Positions 56,054 through 63,128 of a DNA stretch of 64,000 nucleotides are shown piece by piece (the stretch's first letter is position 1; every line of letters begins with the position of its first letter). A program made the position numbers and the translations under genes. Location of the stretch: NCBI RefSeq assembly GCF_029675105.1, contig NZ_JAQQFV010000010.1, forward strand, positions 1 to 64,000, in the 5' to 3' direction. Under the pieces are notes generated by a model. That model saw nothing but the letters and a program-made list of their open reading frames with translations, was not told the DNA's origin and did no database searches. The stretch comes from Nocardia anocheti (GTDB taxonomy: Bacteria > Actinomycetota > Actinomycetes > Mycobacteriales > Mycobacteriaceae).

Positions 56054-57060
56054 GCACCGAGATATTCCTGCAGGACGTCACCCTGCGCGATGGGATGCAC
56101 GCACTGCGGCACCGCATCGATCCCGCCAGGGTGGCCCGGATCGCCGCCGCGCTCGACGCCGCGGGCGTGGACGCGATCGAGGTCGCCCACGGTGACGGCC
56201 TGCACGGCGGCAGCCTCAACTACGGGCCGGGCAGCCACACCGACTGGGAGTGGCTCGAAGCCGCCGCGGGGGCCGTGCGGTTCGCCCGACTGACGACCCT
56301 GCTGCTGCCCGGCATCGGCACCATCGAGGACCTGCGTCGCGCGTACGATCTCGGCGTGCGCTCGGTCCGGGTGGCCACCCACTGCACCGAGGCCGATATC
56401 TCCGCCCAGCACATCGCCTACGCGCGCGAACTCGGCATAGACGTGTCCGGCTTCTTGATGATGAGCCACATGAACAGCCCGCAGGGTCTGGCCGAGCAGG
56501 CGAAACTCATGGAATCCTATGGCGCGCACTGCGTGTACGTCACCGATTCCGGCGGGCGGCTCACCATGGACGGTGTTCGTGACCGCGTGCGGGCCTACCG
56601 CGACGTGCTCACGTCCGAGACCGAGATCGGTATCCACGCCCACCAGAACCTCTCGCTGTCGGTGGCCAACAGTGTCGTCGCGGTGGAGGAGGGCGTGACC
56701 CGCGTGGACGCGTCCCTGGCCGGACTGGGCGCCGGGGCGGGCAACACTCCGCTCGAGGCGTTCGTCGCCGTCGCCGACCTGACCGGCTGGGAACACGGCG
56801 CGAACCTCGACCGGCTGACCGACGCGGCCGACGACCTGGTGCGTCCGCTGATGGACCGACCCGTCCAGGTCGACCGCGAGACCCTGACGCTGGGCTACGC
56901 GGGCGTCTACTCCAGCTTCCTGCGCCACGCGGAGAACGCCTCGGCCACCTACGGCGTGGACGTGCGCACGCTGCTCACCATCGCAGGCCGTCGCGGCCTG
57001 GTGGGCGGACAGGAAGACATGATCGCCGATATCGCGCTCGACCTGGTCGGCGATCACTGA
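56050..57060 (+). CDS. dmpG: 4-hydroxy-2-oxovalerate aldolase
   Basis: A 336-residue protein, ATG 56050. A HMGL-like barrel with LQDVTLRDGMHALRHR at the N-terminus, VDAIEVAHGDGL, metal-binding GIHAHQNLSLSVANS, and a communication domain at the C-terminus (GRRGLVGGQEDMI). It splits 4-hydroxy-2-oxovalerate into pyruvate and acetaldehyde. Last gene of the operon; a strong stem-loop follows. Confidence 0.95.
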   Translation: MSTEIFLQDVTLRDGMHALRHRIDPARVARIAAALDAAGVDAIEVAHGDGLHGGSLNYGPGSHTDWEWLEAAAGAVRFARLTTLLLPGIGTIEDLRRAYDLGVRSVRVATHCTEADISAQHIAYARELGIDVSGFLMMSHMNSPQGLAEQAKLMESYGAHCVYVTDSGGRLTMDGVRDRVRAYRDVLTSETEIGIHAHQNLSLSVANSVVAVEEGVTRVDASLAGLGAGAGNTPLEAFVAVADLTGWEHGANLDRLTDAADDLVRPLMDRPVQVDRETLTLGYAGVYSSFLRHAENASATYGVDVRTLLTIAGRRGLVGGQEDMIADIALDLVGDH

Positions 57061-57091
57061 GACTTCCGGCCCGCGCGGGCAGGAAGGTGAC

Positions 57092-57127
57092 GCGGTCCCG
57101 GCCTTTGTCACAGGAGGCCGGGACCGC
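57092..57127 (+). terminator. Stem-loop terminator after the meta-cleavage operon
   Basis: Perfect 13-base arms GCGGTCCCGGCCT / AGGCCGGGACCGC with a 10-base loop, 31 bases past the aldolase stop. Confidence 0.8.
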
Positions 57128-57156
57128 TGTCCCCATGAACCGGAAGGCGGAGTGCC

Positions 57157-57801
57157 ATGACCGCCGCCGATGTCAGGCGGTACGGCGGCCGGACCGTCGC
57201 CGAGCGCAAGGCGCAACGACGGCGTCGGTTCGTGGACGCGGCCACCCGCATCTGCGCCGAGCGCGGCTGCTTCGGCTGCTCGCTCAGCGATATCTGCGCG
57301 GCGGCGTCGCTGTCGAAGCGGCAGTTCTACGAGGAATTCCACACTCTCGACGAGGTGCTCGTGGCGGCCTATGGCCGGATCCAGGACCGAGCGGCCGTCG
57401 CGGTGGCAGGCGCGCTCGCCGGTCGATCCGTGCCCGTCGAACCGGCCGAGGCCGTCCGCGCCGCGCTGACCGCCTATTTCGCCGCGATCGAGAGCGAGCC
57501 GGACGGCGCCAGGTTCGCCGTGCTCGAGGTGAGCGGTGTCGGTGAACTCGCCGCACAGCAGTGCCGGGCGCACGCCCACCGATGGGCCCGGCACACGCTG
57601 GAATTCCTGGCGGCGACCGGGACGCGTTCCGACGACGACGCCGTCCGGCTGCTGACCGCCACGGTGAACGCGGTCGCGCGCGAAGGGCTGTCCCGCGCGC
57701 CGGAGCTGCCGCCGTCGAGCCTGGTCGGGCTCCTGACGGGCATGGCGATGCTGGTGGTTACGCGAGGGGCTTCGGCAGATCGCGGGGCAGTGGCTTGGTA
57801 G
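57157..57801 (+). CDS. TetR family transcriptional regulator
   Basis: A 214-residue protein from ATG 57157 with GGAAGGCGGAG upstream. The HTH is CSLSDICAAASLSKRQFYEEFHTLDEVL at ~42-70; the ligand domain is Ala-rich. It differs from the two paired TetR proteins downstream. It lies 30 bases behind the operon terminator without an obvious own promoter, and its 3' end overlaps the next convergent gene by 44 bases. Confidence 0.87.
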   Translation: MTAADVRRYGGRTVAERKAQRRRRFVDAATRICAERGCFGCSLSDICAAASLSKRQFYEEFHTLDEVLVAAYGRIQDRAAVAVAGALAGRSVPVEPAEAVRAALTAYFAAIESEPDGARFAVLEVSGVGELAAQQCRAHAHRWARHTLEFLAATGTRSDDDAVRLLTATVNAVAREGLSRAPELPPSSLVGLLTGMAMLVVTRGASADRGAVAW

Positions 57802-58405
57802 CCAGCCGCTCGGCGGCGTCCTTGGACATCCCGAACATGCGCAGGACCCGGCCGGTCACCTGATCGGTCAGCTCCCCGGCGTCGGCCTCGGGTGTACTGT
57901 CCAGTAGCTGGAGCAGCCCCAACAATGCCCCGCCCGCGGCCATCATGGCCATCTCGATATCCATCGGGTCGAATCTGCCTGCCTGCTGCGCGGCCGCGAT
58001 ATCGCGGCGCGCGCGGGGAGCGAGGCCCTCGTCGCGAACGAGGATCGATGTGCCCGAGTGCAGGATCACCCGGACGCCTTCGGGGAAGTCCCGCTGCATC
58101 CGGCCCGTCATCCGGAAACTCACCGCGAACACTTCCGCCGGGTCCCGATAGTCCGCGACCACGCCGTCACGAAGCACGCCGTAGGTGTTCAGGACGCTGC
58201 GGACGGCTTCCTCGAACAGCTCGTCCTTCGAGGAGAAATGGTTGTAGAACGACCCGAATCCGACGTCGGCGGCATCGGTGATCTCCTGGATGCTCACCGC
58301 GGTGCGCCCCTCGGCCAGCAAGGCGGTGGCCGCGGTCAACAGCGCATTGCGCGTGCGCGCCCGGCGCCTGTCCACCCGATTCCGCGTGGTGGGTGCGGCT
58401 GTCAT
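57758..58405 (-). CDS. TetR family transcriptional regulator, paralogue 1
   Basis: A 215-residue protein. HTH VSIQEITDAADVGFGSFYNHFSSKDELFEEAV, then a domain containing EVFAVSFRMTGRMQRDFPEGVRVILHSGTSILVRDEGLAPRARRDIAAAQQAGRFDP. It is closely related throughout to the TetR at 60.3-61.0 kb. Only 23 bases separate it from the amidohydrolase upstream, so the two form an operon read from the operator-rich region at 59.5 kb. It is a candidate repressor for the TGAT-N6-ATCA sites. Confidence 0.9.
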   Translation of the reverse strand: MTAAPTTRNRVDRRRARTRNALLTAATALLAEGRTAVSIQEITDAADVGFGSFYNHFSSKDELFEEAVRSVLNTYGVLRDGVVADYRDPAEVFAVSFRMTGRMQRDFPEGVRVILHSGTSILVRDEGLAPRARRDIAAAQQAGRFDPMDIEMAMMAAGGALLGLLQLLDSTPEADAGELTDQVTGRVLRMFGMSKDAAERLATKPLPRDLPKPLA

Positions 58406-58428
58406 CGAACCTTCCTCCCCATCCCGGC

Positions 58429-59472
58429 CTACGCCCGGGGTCCGATCGCTCGCGCGATGCCCCGGAACGCCTGGCGCCGAATCGTGCTCCGAACCCGGTC
58501 CAGAACCGACGTCGACGATGTGACGGCCGGGGCGGTGCCGAACCGGGGGAACAGGGCCAGCGCGTTGACGCGCTCGACGGCGCGGCGCTCGGTGTGGTCC
58601 AGACCCGCGTAGGCGTCGAGGCCACCGCCGAAGTAGAGGACCGCCGGGTCGGGGGCGAACGGCCAGTCGCTGCCGTAGAGGACGTGGCCCGGCCGGGCGA
58701 ACGACAGCAGGCTCGGCAGCGCCGACGCGCTCGAGGACAGCGCGGTATCGAAGTAGAACCCGGCGAACTCGTCGATCAGGTCGGCCGGGCTCACCCCCGT
58801 TTCGCTGAAGATGGTGAGCGCCAGCCGGTGGGCCGCGTAGGGGACGAAGCCACCACCGTGCGACAGGACGAACTTGATGTTCGGGTACTTGCGTCGAATC
58901 CCGTTGCGCACCAGCAGATAAGCGGCTCGGGTCGTGTCGAGGAGGAAGTCCGCGGCAAAGGGTAGGACGCCGGAGACCGGCTCGCCGGGAAGGTCCGCCG
59001 GATGGATCAGAACGACGGCGGCACGCTCGTCGAGCACGCGGAAGAGATCGTCCTGACCCTCGGACCCGAGATAGTGCCCCGCGGCGTTTCCGAGCAGGAC
59101 CACTCCGTCGGCGCCGAGCGTGTCGAGGGCTCGCTCGGCTTCCAGCGCGGACGCGCGCGCGTCGGGCATGGGCACCGTGGTCATGAACCCCAGCTGCCCC
59201 GGATGGGCGGCCGCGATCTCGGCGGAGTGGTCGTTGAGAGCCTGGGCCAGCGCCGTGGCCTCGGCGGGGTCGGTCAGGAACGTGGTTCCGGGCGTGGACA
59301 CCGACAGAATCGCCGAGCAGATACCCGCGGTCGTCATCAGGCGCAGGGCCGAGTCCGGTGACCAGTCCGGCAGCTCCCGGCCGCCCGGAGCCGTGATGCC
59401 GTGGCGGCGCAGCGCGTCACGGTAGACCGGCGGGATCATGTGCTGATGCACGTCGATGCGGTCCGCGTTCAT
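58429..59472 (-). CDS. Cytosolic amidohydrolase, ACMSD/resorcylate-decarboxylase family
   Basis: A 347-residue protein, ATG 59472, no signal peptide. Metal ligands lie in DVHQHMIPP, IHPADLPGEP, LSHGGGFVPY and YGSDWPFAPDP. PDWSPDSALRLM, LDTTRAAYLLVRNGIRRKYPNIKF and the rest align with the Tat-exported protein at 46 kb. The family includes aminocarboxymuconate-semialdehyde decarboxylase and non-oxidative benzoate decarboxylases, so it could feed a phenol to the hydroxylase of the operon. It is co-transcribed with a TetR gene. Confidence 0.88.
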   Translation of the reverse strand: MNADRIDVHQHMIPPVYRDALRRHGITAPGGRELPDWSPDSALRLMTTAGICSAILSVSTPGTTFLTDPAEATALAQALNDHSAEIAAAHPGQLGFMTTVPMPDARASALEAERALDTLGADGVVLLGNAAGHYLGSEGQDDLFRVLDERAAVVLIHPADLPGEPVSGVLPFAADFLLDTTRAAYLLVRNGIRRKYPNIKFVLSHGGGFVPYAAHRLALTIFSETGVSPADLIDEFAGFYFDTALSSSASALPSLLSFARPGHVLYGSDWPFAPDPAVLYFGGGLDAYAGLDHTERRAVERVNALALFPRFGTAPAVTSSTSVLDRVRSTIRRQAFRGIARAIGPRA

Positions 59473-59535
59473 CGGGTCCTTCCGTTCATGGTGGCCACGG
59501 TGAGCGGATGTGTGACTACACCATCGGCATGTATG

Positions 59536-59651
59536 TGATGATTATATCAGTAACGATGACACTATATCTATAGTGATGAAAATGTCAGCACATCGGTCGA
59601 GTCGTCCATTGCGCTGGTCGTCGTGATGGATCATCATTGATGAAACAGTCA
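59536..59651. promoter_or_regulatory. Cluster of TGAT-N6-ATCA operators and a 7-base-arm palindrome
   Basis: TGATGATTATATCA (59536-59549, exact), TGATGAAAATGTCA (59574-59587, one mismatch) and TGATGAAACAGTCA (59638-59651, one mismatch). Between them lies CACTATATCTATAGTG (59560-59575), an inverted repeat with perfect 7-base arms. The region is the divergent promoter of the amidohydrolase-TetR pair and the protease remnant, and has the lowest GC in the window. Confidence 0.65.
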
Positions 59652-59709
59652 CTAACGATGAGCTGGGGTCGCGCGCTGTACGCCACACCGGCGGAGAGGG
59701 TCGGTTCGG

Positions 59710-60323
59710 ATGTCGAACCCGCGGCGCGGCGTCGCCCTGCCTGCGGTCGGAGTCCTGTGCTCCGCCGCGCTGTTGATCTCGGGATGTGGAACCGGCGCCC
59801 AGGACGGCGGTGCGGGATCCACGGCCGCCATGTTCGTCGACGACGCGGGCGAGGTCTACCTCGGTCAGTCCGCGCACTGCGCCGGGACGGGTGGATCCAC
59901 CGAAACCAACGGATGTGCCAGCGGCAGCCAGCCACTCGGCACCGCGGTGACTTCACCCGCCGTGCCTCCACCAACGGCACGCCCCAGGGCGATCGGGTCT
60001 ACAGCTATGGCAACTCGCGATTGCGCGGCGGCCTGCCCGGCCTGTCGCCGCAGCGAGGGGAGAGTCTGGCCGACGACAGCACGCTCGGCGGGTGGACCCA
60101 CGCCCTGAAATCACCGACCCCGGGTATCCCGGGCGACAGTGGAAGCGCCTTCCTCGATGCGGAAGGGCGGGCGATGGGCACGCTGTCCACCCTGGGGCTC
60201 GGGCTGCCCGTCATCAACAATGTCGGCGATATCAGCCGTGAACTCGCCTATGCGCGAGCGCATTCCGGGATTCCCGGGTTGCGGCTCGTGCTCGGAACCG
60301 AGGGATTCGACCCGAACCGGTGA
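59710..60323 (+). pseudogene. Broken trypsin-like serine protease lipoprotein
   Basis: One frame from ATG 59710 gives a lipoprotein signal (AALLISGCG) and the first part of an S1-like protease with the catalytic His (GQSAHCAGTGGSTETNGC) up to about 59945. From there another frame continues the same protein: GDRVYSYGNSRLR, then the catalytic Ser in TPGIPGDSGSAFLD, to the stop at 60323. The middle portion that should carry the catalytic Asp is missing, so a frame-shifting internal deletion is likely. No active protease is expected. Confidence 0.7.
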
Positions 60324-60332
60324 CACCGGGGC

Positions 60333-60998
60333 CTACTCGCCCACTTCGAGCGGCAGGTCGGGGTGTACGGGCAACTGGGGGAGTGGTCCGGAGCTGAGGC
60401 GCTGCGCGGTCCGCTTGGTCACGCCGAACATGCGCAGGGCCCGATACGCCATCTCGTCGGCGAGTGCCGCCGCGTCCGCGTCCGGGTCGGCATCGAGCCG
60501 CTGGAGCAGTCCCAGCAGGGTCCCGCCCGCGGCCATGACCGCCAGATCCGGGTCCATCGGTTCGAAACGACCGGCCTCCTGCGCGGCGACGATATCGTGC
60601 CGGGCCCGTGGCGCGAGCCCTTCGTCGCGCAGCATGACCCCCATGCCGGAATGCAGGACGACGCGCACCATCTCGGGCAGCAGGCGTTGCAGCCGCCCGG
60701 TGAGCCGGAAGCTGACCGCGAAGATCTCCGCCGGGTCGTCGTAGCGAGCCACGACCTGATCGCGCATCTCGCTGTAGACCTCGAGCGCGGACCGGACGGC
60801 TTCGTCGAAGAGCTGTTCCTTGGAATCGAAGTGGTTGTAGAAGGAACCGAACCCGACGTCCGCCGCGTCGGTGATCTCCTTGATGCTCACCGCCGACTTG
60901 CCCTCCGACAGGAACTTTCGTGCCGCACCGAGCAGCGCGGCGCGGGTGCGTTCCCGGCGGCGGTCGCTGCGCGTGGGTGTGGTCTGTTCGGCTGTCAT
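60333..60998 (-). CDS. TetR family transcriptional regulator, paralogue 2
   Basis: A 221-residue protein from ATG 60998 (GGTGGAGGG upstream; a longer open frame is spurious). HTH VSIKEITDAADVGFGSFYNHFDSKEQLFDEAV and the same domain features as paralogue 1 (LRDEGLAPRARHDIVAAQEAGRFEP, AAGGTLLGLLQRLD). A one-mismatch TGAT-N6-ATCA site lies 37 bases upstream, suggesting autoregulation. Confidence 0.9.
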   Translation of the reverse strand: MTAEQTTPTRSDRRRERTRAALLGAARKFLSEGKSAVSIKEITDAADVGFGSFYNHFDSKEQLFDEAVRSALEVYSEMRDQVVARYDDPAEIFAVSFRLTGRLQRLLPEMVRVVLHSGMGVMLRDEGLAPRARHDIVAAQEAGRFEPMDPDLAVMAAGGTLLGLLQRLDADPDADAAALADEMAYRALRMFGVTKRTAQRLSSGPLPQLPVHPDLPLEVGE

Positions 60999-61034
60999 CT
61001 GCCCTCCACCTCGAGTTACCGCGGCAATCATAAC

Positions 61035-61048
61035 TGATGGGATGTTCA
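61035..61048. promoter_or_regulatory. TGAT-N6-TTCA operator before TetR paralogue 2
   Basis: TGATGGGATGTTCA, one mismatch to the TGAT-N6-ATCA motif, in the 140-base gap upstream of the TetR gene, next to AATCATAA. The gap holds no gene. Confidence 0.45.
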
Positions 61049-61138
61049 GTACCGATGCGCGCGGGACTCGTGACGTGGGGCGTCGGTCGGTCGCTGTGGG
61101 TACGGCGAGGGACCCCCAGCGACCGACGTACTGACGGC

Positions 61139-62134
61139 TCAGCCGATGGCGCCGGACAGGACGGGAAGCATCTTGTCGACCTGAGCTTCCCAGTATGCCC
61201 AGGCGTGGACACCCGAGGACGGGAAGTCGTAGGTCACGGTGGTGGCGCCCAGTGATGTCATCCGAGTCTGGAACGACCGCGAGTTGGTCAGCGACAGCGC
61301 CTCGAGTGCCGATCCCTCGGCGCCCTGCTTGCTCGGTTCCCTGGCCTCGGACGGCACACCATTCGCGGCCGAAACCCACAGCCGGGTCCCGTTCCGGATG
61401 AGGGCGGGTGCCAGGAACATGGGATCCATCCACTGCCATTTGTCGGAGGTCGGCGAGCTGATCATGCACGCGATATTGTAGCCGCCTGCCTTGACCATGG
61501 CGGCCGAGATCGCTCCGCGCATGCCCGGAGCCGAGGGGTTCAGGTATCCGGACAGCGACGCGGCGTAGCTGAACTGGGCCGGGTGATGAGCGGCCAGCGC
61601 GAGCGCGGCACTACCGCCCATCGAGAGCCCGATGACACCGTTGCGCGTGGGGGACAGGCCGAGTCGTTCGTGCAACGCGGCGGGCAGAACCCGGGTCAAG
61701 AAGGTTTCCCAGGTGTAGGTGTACGACTTTCCCGGCCCGGTGTCGGTATCGGGCACGGAATCACCCGCTATTTCGGATACCGCGCTCTCCGGTAGAGACG
61801 ACGGACGATCCCAATCCATATAGAAACTGGACTGCCCGCCGACCGGCATCACGACAGTGATGTTGTGCTCGGTCAGTGTCCTGGCGACCTCGGTTTCGAT
61901 CTCCCAGCCGTTGAGGTCCTCGCGTGCCCACATGCCATCCAGGGCATAGACCACGCGCTGGGTGTTTCCGTCGGCCGCGCGGAATACGCGAGTCTTGACG
62001 GGACCCATATCGGATTCGACCCAGAAGTCGACGCCGGTGGGGTTCGCGGCGCTCGCGCGCGGTGTCGCCACCAGCACCAACGCGAGTGATGCGAACAGGG
62101 CCAGCCACAATGTCATTCGGGAGAGCGCGATCAA
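61139..62134 (-). CDS. Secreted antigen-85-type mycolyltransferase/esterase
   Basis: From TTG 62134 the protein begins with a signal peptide (SRMTLWLALFASLALVLVATPRASA); an in-frame GTG at 62176 is the alternative start. The alpha/beta hydrolase core matches the esterase-D/antigen 85 group: YALDGMWAREDLNGWEIET, MPVGGQSSFYMDWDRPS, nucleophile in GLSMGGSAALALA, and HAWAYWEAQVDKMLPVL at the end. Such proteins transfer mycolic acids to trehalose and arabinogalactan outside the cell. This confirms a mycolate-containing host. Confidence 0.88.
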   Translation of the reverse strand: MIALSRMTLWLALFASLALVLVATPRASAANPTGVDFWVESDMGPVKTRVFRAADGNTQRVVYALDGMWAREDLNGWEIETEVARTLTEHNITVVMPVGGQSSFYMDWDRPSSLPESAVSEIAGDSVPDTDTGPGKSYTYTWETFLTRVLPAALHERLGLSPTRNGVIGLSMGGSAALALAAHHPAQFSYAASLSGYLNPSAPGMRGAISAAMVKAGGYNIACMISSPTSDKWQWMDPMFLAPALIRNGTRLWVSAANGVPSEAREPSKQGAEGSALEALSLTNSRSFQTRMTSLGATTVTYDFPSSGVHAWAYWEAQVDKMLPVLSGAIG

Positions 62135-62315
62135 CGCTTCGTCTCTTTCCAAGGGTTGTCGGAGCCAGTTCGGCACTGGTCACCGGGCGTATGGATCAAT
62201 CGGTCGTGGTCGCCGAATTCCAGCTTTCGCCGGAGCGGGGGCACCTGGCCGCGATGTTCGGCAGCCGCGTATCGAGAACCAGCGCGGAGGGCGGGTGGCT
62301 CCGGAACGCGCGAGC

Positions 62316-62348
62316 GCCGGGCGCGCGGGTGTCCACCGCGCGCCCGGC
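62316..62348 (-). terminator. Stem-loop terminator of the glycine-zipper protein gene
   Basis: Perfect 13-base arms GCCGGGCGCGCGG / CCGCGCGCCCGGC with a 7-base loop, 11 bases past the minus-strand stop. The stem is nearly the same as at 45744-45776. Confidence 0.7.
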
Positions 62349-62358
62349 ATCCCGATCG

Positions 62359-63069
62359 CTACTTCGCCTGCTGGTCGCTCTGCACCGACGGCTGGTTGAT
62401 CGTGGTGTAGTACTGGGCCGCGGCGAAGATCGCCACCGGCGCGGCGATGAGCAGCTGTCCCGCCAGCACACCGAGGAAACCACCGGCCGCCACACCCGCG
62501 ATGCAGCCCTGCGCCTCGGACGGGAGTCCGCCGAACATGGTCGCGAGCGCGCCGGTCAGTGCCGCGCCGGTCACGCCGCCGATGACGCAACCGACCGCCG
62601 CGCCGCCGATCCCGCCGACCATGGCTCCGATCGAGGCGCCGAGTCCGATCGTGCTCGTCATCCTGGCCCAGGCGTCCCTTTCCCGGTCGTAGTCGTTCTT
62701 CCAGGTGGCCTGATCCTCGTACGGCAGGGCGACCGGCTCGTAGTGCGCCTTGTCGAGGGTGAACTGCGGGGTCAGCGTCGCCGTCCGCTCGCCGACCTCG
62801 GCGGCGATGGGGAAGACGAAGTCGTCGACGCGGAACGCCAGTTCGGTTCCGGCGAGGACCTTGCCGTCCGGTGCCTTCACCTTCAGCGCGCCGTCCTCGA
62901 CGACCAGGGAACCCGCGTCGATCTGGACGAGCGTGGACGTGTCGGTCGTGGTCGTCGTGTAGTTCACGACGCCGAGGTCGGCGGCCGGGGTGGCATAGGC
63001 CGTGTCGGTGCCGATGGCCAGCGCGCCGATCAGGATCGCTGATGCGGCGGTGAGGTGCTTGATGCGCAT
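62359..63069 (-). CDS. Secreted glycine-zipper protein (Nocardia-type DUF8020-like)
   Basis: A 236-residue protein; ATG 63069 has AAGGAAC upstream. Signal peptide to about TAYATPAA. A ~110-residue beta-rich domain (VNYTTTTTDTSTLVQIDAGSLVVEDGALKV, FVFPIAAEVGERTATLTPQF) follows, and then a long Gly/Ala-rich hydrophobic tail with glycine-zipper spacing (GASIGAMVGGIGGAAVGCVIGGVTGAALTGAL). Multi-copy proteins of this form are typical of Nocardia. The function is unknown; the tail suggests membrane insertion. Confidence 0.8.
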   Translation of the reverse strand: MRIKHLTAASAILIGALAIGTDTAYATPAADLGVVNYTTTTTDTSTLVQIDAGSLVVEDGALKVKAPDGKVLAGTELAFRVDDFVFPIAAEVGERTATLTPQFTLDKAHYEPVALPYEDQATWKNDYDRERDAWARMTSTIGLGASIGAMVGGIGGAAVGCVIGGVTGAALTGALATMFGGLPSEAQGCIAGVAAGGFLGVLAGQLLIAAPVAIFAAAQYYTTINQPSVQSDQQAK

Positions 63070-63128
63070 TTCTGTTCTGTTCCTTCTTCGTGATGGGGGA
63101 GATTTCCCGGGCGGGTCTGGTGGGCGGA

